From positions 20,460,001-20,524,000 of the forward strand of contig NC_088788.1 in the NCBI RefSeq assembly GCF_949628265.1: a stretch of DNA of 64,000 bases. Reading direction: 5' to 3'. The stretch is from Cloeon dipterum (Eukaryota; Arthropoda; Insecta; Ephemeroptera; Baetidae). Each line of letters begins with the position of its first letter. Position 1 is the stretch's first letter. Position numbers and translations under genes: made by a program. This document shows, in pieces, positions 53,323-64,000 of this stretch. The notes below the pieces were generated by a model. That model was not told the DNA's origin and did not search any database. It saw only the letters and a list, made by a program, of their open reading frames with translations.

Positions 53323-56300
53323 TGTTTGCTCAGCCCTGTTGCTGCAAAGGCGAGGTGTTGCGGTTTGCGCTCCACTTGCAAGAGCAAACTTCGCAAAACA
53401 CAGAGGAACGTGCCGAAATTTCGACATGCAACATGGTACGAAGCTGGAAACGACGCCGGCCAGAGGCGTTTTGCAAATAGTGCACCTTTCCCATCTCGCT
53501 CGGAATGAAATTAATGTTAAGAGTGAGTGGCGGCTTGAGAACAAACGTGGAAGCAAAATTTTGCATTCATTCGCGAGCGTGAACTTTCACATTTCAGGTG
53601 TATGCCATTTTAATAAATTAAAAAATTAAAAGTAAAGGTAAGTGGGCTAATTAGATTTTTGTTGTTTAATTTTTAAAACACTTCGTAAAAAATTAAATAT
53701 TACACCTTATTTAGCTAATAATTTAAGCAAGGGCAACTTGAGAGAATTAATCGCTTTTATGTATATTTCCCTTATTATTTTTTCATTCTAACATTTTGAA
53801 CCAAAATTTCGCCCAAATAGACACGAAAGAAGCGAAGAAGTCCTTCTATATTTACAAATAAAGAGAGGAGAGCTGCGGCGCGGCACAGCATTTTTATTGG
53901 AATCATCGGTCTTTGCTACTGTACGTATGTGTATGTAAACATTTCTCAAAGTTTGCAGTTGTGCTCTTTGGTGCTTGCTAGGGTGGAAAGACCGCAGCAG
54001 CGAGAGAAGTGAGAAATTTACGGCGCGCGCAGCATCAGCAACAACAAGTCTGCATAGCGCAGCAGTGGCCGTGTTGCACAAAGTGGCGAATGCTGCGGAT
54101 TGTGCTACTAGAAAGTTGGCATCTCTAAAAGCGACGACTGCAGCAGCGAGCCCGCCACCCAACTTTTCCGCCGCCTCTGTTTGCCAGGCAATAAATTTCC
54201 CCGGCTATTTGTCGGTCTGAACGGAGGAGAGCGAGCAGACAGACGGCGAAAAGTAGGGCTTGCGTGACTCGACTGGAAAAGATGCGGTTCGCTTATGAAA
54301 AATAATGCTTTGTTGCGCTTCCTTTGATGCGACGCCTGATTATTAAATTTCCTGGAAATTGTTTTCCACTTGCAATCACGGCATGAAAGTTCCCTCCATG
54401 GCTGCAGCCATTTACGAAAGGAGAAAAAAGCACACCATTACCAAGCCAGCAGAGCGCGAAATTCGATTCGGAAGCGACCGTTTCACAGCTGCAGAGCAAT
54501 TATTGCTTTCTTAATTGGTACTTTTTTTTGCCGAAACGACCTTGACACTCGCTAATTATCAGTTCGTGTTCGCTGATCGAGTTTCTAGTTTTCGAATGGC
54601 GGCGACAATTTGTCGACTCGTGGGCAGAGCAGGCGTTGGAACAAAGCTCAAAGCCCGTAATTTTGGATTTTGTAAGTGTACTTTGCCTTCTTCATAGGTA
54701 ACTTTAAACTCACTTAGTATTATTCAATTGAAAAAAATTGGAGTGAACAGAAGAATAAGCTATTAATTAGATTGTAATGGGTAAACAATCCTCTCTGAAG
54801 AGAATTTTTAACAACATTTTCTTACTTGAAAACAAGAACGTTGCATTAAACATAACTGTCAAATTCAAGAGAAAAAATCAATTTTTCACGAATCCCGTAG
54901 GTATTAGGTAGCTTGAAATTAAACGAAAAAGATTTCACTCCTCTCCACCATAATTTGTTTTTACAATTGTAATAATGGTTATATAATGATTATATTTTAA
55001 TACCTTTGAGATTGCAGGAGCACGTTTCATCCCACCTGGGGCGAGTGTTTCGAACGGAATAATTAAAGTTATGCTACATTCCGTCGGATCATGAATTGCG
55101 GCTTTGAAGCCAGTAGCTCGCTCGAGCGCATTCGCAATTTCCCGTTCGTTTCGAAAGGGGCGTGTGCATTCTTTTCCAGCCAATCTAGTATAAACTCATT
55201 TGTACAATTTTAGCGTCAGCCGCGGGCGCTTTGTTTTGCGTGGGCTGCGACAGAACAAACGCGCGTGCACTAATCAGTCGGCGTGTTTGAACGCAGGAGT
55301 AGTAGCATCCCTTTAGGCAACAAAGGCTTGCGTTGAAGCAACTAAATGCAACTTGCGTAGCCACCAAAACGCAGTTCTAAACCCTTCTGCGGTATTAGGC
55401 AACGGGTAAATTTGCTTTTCGTCTCTGGACGTGAGTAGCTATGGGGCAAAGCTGCTAACAGCCAGCAATTCCAAATCTAAAATAACTCTGGTTTATAAAT
55501 TTTAGGTATTTTGCAACAAAAATGGATTAAATCGTCAGATTGTAAGAAGCGATCGAGAGCAACTCAAACTGTCTGGGATAACTATATCTGAGTGCCAGCA
55601 AAAGTAGTAAAACTTTGGCCATAAAACCTTTTTACAACTTTTATGGCATCATATTTCATAACTTCACTCAGCACCTGTAAAACTAGTGTTTGGTTTTACT
55701 TAATTTTGTGTTTTTCATCGGTCATATAAACCATGGATTTTAATATTCTTTTTCTTAGCGTCAATGGCTAAGATTGACCCGTGAAGTTTGGCAACTCTGC
55801 GCTTCATTTGCATGCAGTAGACACAAACGGATATGCAATTTTGGGAGTTTGCTCGCTTTTCAGGCACACAATGAGCTAGAAGCCAGGCCCCCACGTTGTA
55901 TCGATTTGTGCGGCGGCGACTCTCACTCGCCGCGCCGCGCCTTCCTTTCCTAGCATTATCAAACGCGTCTTCTTCCTTTCTTACGCTTCGCACCTTTTCT
56001 GCCGGCGTGTTTACAAAGGCCGCTCGGATTTATTAAGGGATCCAGCCGAGCGAGCGAGCGGGCGGGCTCTGATAAAAAAAGGAAGCACTGATTGAGTGTG
56101 GCTAGCTCTGCCAGGAAATAAAAACGGCGCCGCCGCTTTATCGCTCGGCAGTCCATTAGACATTCACAGCGGAATATAATGCAGTCTTCTTCTCACTTTT
56201 CATAAATCTCTTCCTCCCTGCGCTCGTTGTCGGCTCCTAATCTAGTTGCCCTAGGAAAAAATGCAGTCGGCCGCCGAGAGGGGAAGCGTGCTCTGAGTTA

Positions 56301-58900
56301 TTGTTATTTGTTTGCGTATTAACCAGCGTGACGGGCCCTCCTTCCGAAATTACCTGTCGGCTAATGAGCTGCAGCTTTTCGACGCTGCTTTTTACGATTC
56401 TGCTCCTGACGAGGACGAGGAGAGGATGAGGAGGTCGTAAAAGTGAGCAAGCGAACGGCAGGCGTTTGCGGCACAAAATTGAAAGTGGATTTTTTTGCTT
56501 AGAGGTCAAACCCATTGGAAGATGCTACTTCTTCCCCTAGGAGAGGGGCTGAAATTTCCTTACCAAGGAAATTTTAATGTAAATTTTGTTTATAAATAAA
56601 AATTTGCTGAATATTTTCAAATATGTTCATTAAGGCTATGGTTGTAAGAGTAAATTGAAATAGAAAAAACTGCATATCAGTCGCCGAGATCACCATAATA
56701 TTTAAGGAAATGGTCGACATTTTTCCACGTACAAATTATTGAAATTGGCCTGGTCATAGTCAAGAATAATGGACAATCGTAGAAAGAGCTGAGAAGCAGT
56801 AAAGGAATATCTATTACGTTTTTGCAATAAATTTGATAAAAACCCAAACGAACGATTCCAAGAGAAAAATAGCCTCACGATCGGGCAGACTGCGATGTAA
56901 TTTTCTTGCTCGCGGTCCACATTCCGACTGTGGGCCACTTGCTCCCGCCGGAGTCTGCAATTTATGGCGCGCAAAGCAAACAAGCGCGCGGCGATATTTC
57001 ATTAGCCACCGAATTTACTGCCTGCAACACCTGCTATAAAACCGCCGACGCGCTTGTGCCCGCTGCCAGCCGGCAGACTGCTCTTTCCCAGTTTCCCCCC
57101 CCCCCCCCGCCAACCCGCGCCTGCCCACCCCCGCACTTTGGCCCGCCGACAATGGGGCTGATTACTACCGGGATCGCTCGCTCAGCCCGCACTGACTGAT
57201 GCTGCGAGCGCGATAGCGCCGAGAAGAAGATCCTGCCGCCGGAGTTATTTATGCAACCTGCGCGACACGCTTGACAAACTGGTTGCAGGGCCCGATGATC
57301 TGGAGGAAAGGGGCAACGAATGCGTCGGTGCTAGTGCAGCCGGAAAATTGGCTTTTGTCTCCCTGGCGGCGCGAGAGTGGCTGACAGCCACCGTCGAGTT
57401 CCAAATTCGTTTCTTTTCTTCTCCTGCTCCCCTTGTTTTAACTGAATCTCGAGCGGATTCGGTTTTCTTTTTTAATCAAACTTTTGCAGCAGGAATTTCA
57501 AGAGGCACTCCATTTCTGGAGAGCGTTCCAAAAAGAAATTGAAGATGGCAACAGAAAAACCGGCCAATCTTATGGTGGTTCCACAGTAAAATACGTCCAT
57601 GGATCAGTTCTTTTTATGGCAGACCTTTTTGGTCTCTTGAAATGAAATTCTTCTAGACGAAAATTTAACTCCCAGAAATTTAAAACAGTTACACAGAACG
57701 AATTGAACTACTCGTGTGGCTTGAATGGGAAACATTACAAAGCTATACAGAGCAGAGAACGATTCAACTCTCGTCAATTGTATCTACGCCTGAAAACACC
57801 TGTTCCCTTCTGGCCAAAAATCCTTCATCATGACTTGTCGAAAGAAGCAGCCTTCATTGAGGATCAAATTCTTTCTCAAATATTTACGGCAGAGTGATAA
57901 AAACAAAATTCTCGCCGCTCCCATCAATCAAGCGCAGAAGAATAACAAGTTGTGAGGAAGTTGCATTGCGATCCATCAGGGAAAAATGTAGGCAGGACGA
58001 TTTTTCACTCGGCGCGGAATTTGCCTGCATTATTGCGAGTACGAACATATCGATTGGAGCGAGTTGTGCGTCACGACGCCAACACCAGCAGCAGTAGCAG
58101 AGCCCACCGCCGCCGTGATAATAACCAAGCGAGCAACGCCCTTTATTGCTAGCGAGAGCAAATTATCCAGCGCACCGCCACACATGCTACCGCGATTCAT
58201 GCAAAAATTCGGGTATTCCTCTGAGGCCTGCTTCCAGTATGAATAATTAGCGCTCGACCGCTGCCTATTCGTCTAGTTTAACCAACTCTCGGCCCCCGAC
58301 TCGTTTTTGTAACTCACCTTTTTGGTCTCTTGTCGGCTGCGGTCAGTCACTACGCCTACAGTCCTGCAACACAGAGCACGGAATTAGACCATTTGCCAGA
58401 GCAGTTTATTTCGCACAAAACGACTGCATGGGGATGCGTTTGCTTTTCTCATTTACAAACTTGTGTTCTCTACTGTTATCTACGTTTGGGGGACAAATGA
58501 GCAGAGCGCATAGTCCGGGCTTGAAAATATTCATTTATCAGACAAGTTTTTATGGCAAGTAGTCTGTTGACTGGGCCCTATACTAAAAAACATAAATAAC
58601 ACACGGGAATTATCTAAAACGTATCAACACTAAAAACTTTAGAGCTCAAAGTTTTTTTGTTTAATTTCGAGTTTTAAAATTTTGAGTGAGGCAGTTCTTA
58701 TATAAAATCTGTAATATCCAATTAAAACTTGAACGACGCCAGGATATGTAGAAGAGTAATTTTAGCTTTCCCTTAAAGGAGTTCAGCCTGACAGATTGCA
58801 GTTTTCATGGAGAAATGAACCAATCTGGAAGTTTTACAAACTATATATATATAAAGAGAAGAATTATCTGCTTCAATTCATTACTCCAGACAAAAAACGA
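53321..58900. other. Non-coding DNA with GC-elevated blocks
   Basis: No gene is supported. GC-elevated patches lie at about 53950-54260, 55020-55380, 55850-56130, 56210-56520, 56890-57400 and 57910-58350. The block near 57000-57300 contains a TATAAAA (57034), a 14-C run (57095-57108) and a loose TGCAACC/GGTTGCA inverted repeat (57252-57258 and 57281-57287). Confidence 0.45.
57095..57108. repeat. Run of 14 cytosines
   Basis: A homopolymer C tract within GC-rich sequence; its length is prone to sequencing error and slippage. Confidence 0.9.
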
Positions 58901-61900
58901 AAGATAAATTCGTGATTATTCATGTCGTAAAAGTAAGTTACTTATTAATTGGAAATTGCGCTCCATCGATTGGCTTCAACGTGCAGCAAAAAATTAACGA
59001 CTATCCCGCGGGAATAATCCAATTTTTCGGTCGAGCGATTTTCTACCTGCCCACAACTGATTCGACGCCCCAACAGATAATAATTACCGCGCTTGCTTCC
59101 ACGGCAAACAGCGGCGGGCAGCGAAATCGGATCTGTTTGATGGCAATTTGCGAAACGGACTCAAACTGTGCTTTCTGTCAATATCCAGAATCATCATGAT
59201 GCCGCTCGCGTGACGAGGGTGTGGCACAGCGTCGCTTTCACCCCCGTCCCCGTGAAAAGCGCATCCGCCAGCTCGTCATAATAGGGCAAGCCGAACGCAC
59301 CGTTGCACTTTTTGTTCCTTCCGCCGTACCTTGCCTTCGTCTCATCTCATTATCTCCTGACAGTCAACTCACTGACAAAATGTATGGGTTCGTTTTATTT
59401 GTAACATAAGTATTGCAGTTACGTGTGATACTAGTGTAGAAAATCGCGATACAAGAAAAAAGCAATTTGGCTAAGTAACAACGATTTTGAATAAATAGAG
59501 AAAAAATACACTAGAGGTTAGTTGCATTCACCGAAACTGGTCGAGCATAATTAAATTACTGGGAGCTCAACGAGAAAAAATCTGTCCCGTATTTTTCGTT
59601 TGCGTGGTTTTTGGGACATAATGTGGTCACCAGTTGATTGCTTATATAGAGTCACCTCTTTATTTATAAAAAAATAAACATTTAAATATTATGTATTTCA
59701 CTCAATTAGAGGAAAATTTCAAATATTATGTCTTCTATCATTCGAGAATTAATGGGAGGGACTGAAAACCAATCAATTTTAAATAAGCAGTGAACCTTAA
59801 GGTTTTTTATAAAATATTTTCAGAAATAAATCAATCTACACATTTTATTTGAAAAGGGTAAAATTTAATACGAGAAAAACACAAACGGCTCAAATGTAGC
59901 ACGTTCTAAAGTTTGATTGATTCCGTATCACGGCAAACGACGGTAAAAATAATTGTTCCCAGATCCAATTTCCGCAAGAGCACATAGCAGGTTTGCGACA
60001 CATCCAGGGTCGCACAAATTGCAGGCTGGATGCACGAAAAATCGCGCCGCCGAATTGGAGTATACCTCTTTGTGATATTGAGTTTCTTGGTAGCTTAACT
60101 TTGACGTTAGTTTCATTCCCAAGACCATCCTAATTCTCGGACGAGGGCAAACTTTTCCCGTCTGTTTCCTGCAAGTGTCGCGCTGGATTACTTTTTGAGT
60201 GATTTATGTGAAATGTCGCAATGAAGGAAATGTTATCGACAGCTAACTCGGAGGTTTCTCCCAAGTAATTAAACTTCCCCTTTGGGGGTTGCAATTAATT
60301 CGGGGGAGCGGCTGGATTACGTCAACGGACAAAGAACCCAACGCAATTACGACGGCTTGACCTCTTACCTCGGCTGAAAATCGAGTTAAAACAGGAAATC
60401 TCACGGCTGACTGAGCGGCGTGATCACTCATTTTGCATGCGAACCTTTCCCTTTGCTTCTCTCTCCGAGAGTAATTGGATTAAATCAAGCCGGGTCTGAA
60501 TGGGAGGACGAATTTATTCATGAGATGCCGGCAATTTCTGCTCAAAGCCAAATATAAATATCGACTGACTAAAACCCACTGCGAAATTCTGTTTGTGTGT
60601 TCCGTTCATTCCGCTTATATGCCAAATGGACTTATCAAAAGCCATCTTTGCTCATTTGATTTCAATCGGATTAAACAAGAAGGAAAATTTTATCGTGGAA
60701 AGTTGATTTCGGTTTTCCTCTTTGAAAGGGCATAGCCGAGAGAAATTTAGAACTGAGCAATAAGAAGTGATTTTTAGGCGATTGAAACCAATTCGTCTAT
60801 AATTTCAACACTAATATTAGCTTTACAGTTGTGAGATTAGAATACAAGACTTTAATCGAATTTCGGAGTATTGTCTTCGACAAATAAGGAGGAATTATTA
60901 GGATATTCCATTAAAGATTTAGCTATGGTCGAGCAATCTCCATACGTCATTTTGTACGAAAGTTGTATCATCGATTCAACGTCAGCTGACAAACTCCAAG
61001 GTCCTGTCTCAGTCGTTTGTTCGTTTGTTGTGCACAAAGGAACAAGCAATAAATAAAGAGCAATCCATTTGTCATTAGGCTGCGGAGCATGTTGTGTCTT
61101 TGAACAGCCAATCTCCTTGTTATTACAGGCTATTTTGTTTGCGTGGAAAAGGGGAAGCTGCGGCAGACAAGATCAATTGCCATGTTTTCCAAGGGACCAG
61201 AAGAGAAATAGGTGACGTCAACAGACACGCTCTCCCTTAATTCTTCCCTTCACTAATACGTGTGTTTGTCCGGTTCGGCGAGGGCGCAAAACAAAGCGGG
61301 TTCGCACGCAACTTTGATCACTCGCACCTGAATAACAATAAAATCGCAGCTTTGCGTGTGCGATAAATCAATAACGTGGTGGCGGCGGCGAGAGGGATGG
61401 AGGCAGGTGAACCATTTTATTCAGATGTTCCAGCGCGTTTGCACCCTTTTGGTTTGTTTTCCACCTCTTGAGTGCGGGGAAAAACACAAATCTGCAAGCT
61501 TTGTGCCTAAAACGGCTTTCGACGCGGTCCTTCGCACAAAACCCGGATGAAAGGGTAATATTGTGGGACGAAACACAAGTCCGATCGATAAAAAGCAGAT
61601 GTGAACTTTCTGAGAAAAATTGAAATGAAAAACCGCGCTTCTATTCCCAAATCTAGCTCTGCTGCCATGATAAATAACGTTTGCATTAGAACTTCATTGT
61701 ACATGGATAAATACAAGGTGGTATGATTTAATAGCTGGCAAAATTTATTGAACAAAATTTGACGGTAAACTATTGAAATAATGGTATTGAATTTTACTTT
61801 GTCAATTTGTTAAAATTCTTTGAAACGTCAAAATGATAAATGAATTGTTGATGTTAGTTTGTTTAGCGAGCATCTGGATTATATATGCAAACAGAATCAA

Positions 61901-64000
61901 GTCACAAGTAGACTGCATTTTCATCCACCACCTCCGTCAGAGGAACAAAATAGAATTGGGATCGAGTAACAAAGAATGCTAGTTCATTCGGCGTGTGTTT
62001 TCATGAAGTTATAAAGTTTTAATCGGATTGCAGGGCGGCGGAAGTTAGAGCTCTTCGTACGGGGGCTGCGCGGGTTAAGAGTCTTCGCTCGGGCTGTTTG
62101 CGTCACCGTACCTTTACCCTTTACTTCATTCTCGAATGAGAGTGGGCTTATAAACAGAGAGAGCAACCGATAATATTGGTCTTTCTTTCTTCGGCTCGAC
62201 CGATAATTCGAGTGAAAAGGCGGCTTGGAAATTAAGCAAGCAAGCTGTGGCTGCTGGGGTCGAACATTTGCGACGTTCGTACAGTCGTTGAGGATTCTCG
62301 AGATAACCAGCAAGCTTTTCCTCCCGTCACGTCAGAAAGGGAATTCTCAGTGGCAGGAGAGCCGAAATAGATTTCCGTCTAACCTGGAGATACAGGAAAA
62401 CGTCCGAGAGGAGAGGATAAAATGCGTATTGAGCATGGCTGAATTCCAATAACAAATAAGAGCTCTCAATACCACAATCGTGCAAATATCGGATCGTGTC
62501 TCGGATTTTCCGGAATTTGTAAAGAAAGTGATTGGGAGAGGAGTAAGCTCACAAATTGAAAGAGTAAAATTGACAAGTACTTGTCTCTACTTAATTTTGT
62601 CCCCGAAATTTCTTTTTTGAAATAATCAAGAGATAATTTTTTTTGCAAAATTTTCGATTACAGAATGTACAGTGTGCAAAAGATATGAGTTAAATGATAT
62701 TTTGAGACTGTGAGAGCGCGCACAGCTAATTTAGCAATGGCAAAAGTTGCAAAAGTTATACGAAAATGAGCAGAGCCACACCTTAATACAAAAGTGACCG
62801 TTGACATTCATGGTAGTGGCGCCACGGAGCGTGCGTAATTTTTGGCAGAGATCACGGACTGCGAGACTCGCTCTCCTTTGCACATGCAAATTGGCTCTTG
62901 AGACGCGGTCCGAACGTTATCAAATGTACCACGGAGCGGAAACAACAAGTCTGTGTGCTGGCTGCTCCGCTGCCTCCGCATTGCGTATATTCCAGCTGCT
63001 ATCATCCGGACTGGCTGGCGCGAGTGCCTCGCCGGCCGGCCACCCCTTTTTGCTCCTTCTCGCTATGCCCAAAACGCGAAACAGCATTACCGGCGCGTCT
63101 TCCTCCTTCGGCACACGATAAACACGTGCTCCCTCTCGCTGTCTAGTCTCTGCAAAAAGCGACTGAAGCTCAGATTCTTGCTCATTTCCCTCGTTTTCTC
63201 CTCCTATAGGGTTGCCAGAAGGCCACAAAAAGTGACGTGAGTCTTAAACCCAAAGTTAATTCTCCCGTCAGAGGTGACATTAAAATTTATGCAGCTAATT
63301 GATTCATATGATTTTCGTTGTCTATTCTCATTTTTGTGTAGTATAATTACATGAAATGTCTATGCTCAATTCACACTAAGATTGAAGTTGTAATTTTTAT
63401 TTTGAAATAAAAGGCAAAGAAATACTTAAATTAAATACGCGCAGCAGATATACGTGTTGCAATATTTTGTACATTTAAAAACTTTCCAAGTTTGAATAAG
63501 TAAAATTTGTGTGATTGGAACTTCCAGTTTAAAACGATATTTTTCGACAATTTTCTCAATTTAACATAGCCACAAGACACGAAATCGAACACTTGAATTA
63601 AAGGATATTTAAAACTACTTTTTAACATTTTGTGTTTGTTATACACATTTTACCATTGATAATTTCCAAAAACCAATCCAAATGAGAAGTATTTCAACTT
63701 TCAACGAGAAAACTTTGAATATGAAAAGTGGCAAGCGGTAACCCTGGCCCGAAAATAAGGGGTGATTGAGATGGCAGCCACACAAATGGCTTGCTGCTGC
63801 TTTAATGCGCAAAAACGCGGTGCGGCTGAAAAATGAATTTGGGAAATTTTAAGTTGGCACTGACAACAAAAGTGTTGAGGGATGTGAAAAATGGTCAATA
63901 TTTCTGTCAGCCAGTGAAATAATAATTAACTGCAACATCATTGGAACCCTCACGATTAATTCATTTCCTATATAAATATTTAAAATCATGAGATTGCATT
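58901..64000. other. Non-coding DNA to the window end
   Basis: No gene is supported. GC-elevated patches lie at about 59030-59340, 60280-60440, 61190-61420, 62020-62360 and 62810-63240. A full CRE (TGACGTCA) lies at 61215-61222. No plausible exon of a flanking gene is seen at the right edge. Confidence 0.45.
61215..61222. promoter_or_regulatory. CRE palindrome TGACGTCA
   Basis: The fourth perfect TGACGTCA octamer in the 35-64 kb region, in a GC-elevated patch. Assigned by consensus only. Confidence 0.35.

Noticed and set aside
53190..53556. Leu-Ser and Arg-Glu repeat proteins
   Set aside because: Translations of the GA microsatellite.

Overview
The window looks like nuclear DNA of an arthropod, most probably an insect. 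Genes are split by spliceosomal introns, most of them only 40-66 bp. The coding content is animal-specific: a Net/ATOH8 bHLH factor, JNK, LAMTOR3, erlin, and an insect-style quiver-type Ly6 protein. AT-rich non-coding DNA alternates with GC-rich islands. The species cannot be told from the sequence alone.

Layout. 1-5.4 kb is non-coding DNA upstream of a net/ATOH8-like bHLH gene (+, main exon 5410-6263, with a possible small first exon near 4321). 6.3-16.5 kb holds the probable 3' UTR with a small inverted-repeat element, a long (AT)n microsatellite and several GC islands, but no convincing protein gene. At 16.5-16.9 kb (-) lies the 3' end of a possible unrecognised small cysteine-rich secreted protein. 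17.87-19.55 kb is an apparently undescribed non-autonomous DNA element with inverted ends, an ATAT duplication and four alternating-orientation inner repeats. The gene cluster follows: RRP4/EXOSC2 (+, 19896-21085), erlin (-, 22506-24461), LAMTOR3 (+, 25024-25824), a GPI-type Ly6/uPAR protein (-, 26962-28493) and JNK/basket (-, 30757-34927). I could resolve every coding exon of these five. The reconstructed proteins (301, 333, 124, 150 and 413 aa) match the usual family lengths.

35-64 kb has no gene I can support. It consists of repeated GC-elevated blocks of a few hundred bases inside AT-rich DNA, with several full CRE palindromes, a perfect inverted repeat with Grainyhead-like half-sites, and microsatellites. 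This looks like a regulatory landscape, either intergenic or a very large intron.

Gene relations. Erlin and LAMTOR3 are divergent with their starts about 560 bp apart and probably share a promoter region. RRP4/erlin and LAMTOR3/Ly6 are convergent pairs. Ly6 and JNK are in tandem on the minus strand. The genes belong to separate pathways (RNA decay, ER membrane quality control, lysosomal mTORC1/MAPK scaffolding, septate-junction or channel-type Ly6 function, stress kinase signalling, developmental transcription), so no operon-like logic applies.
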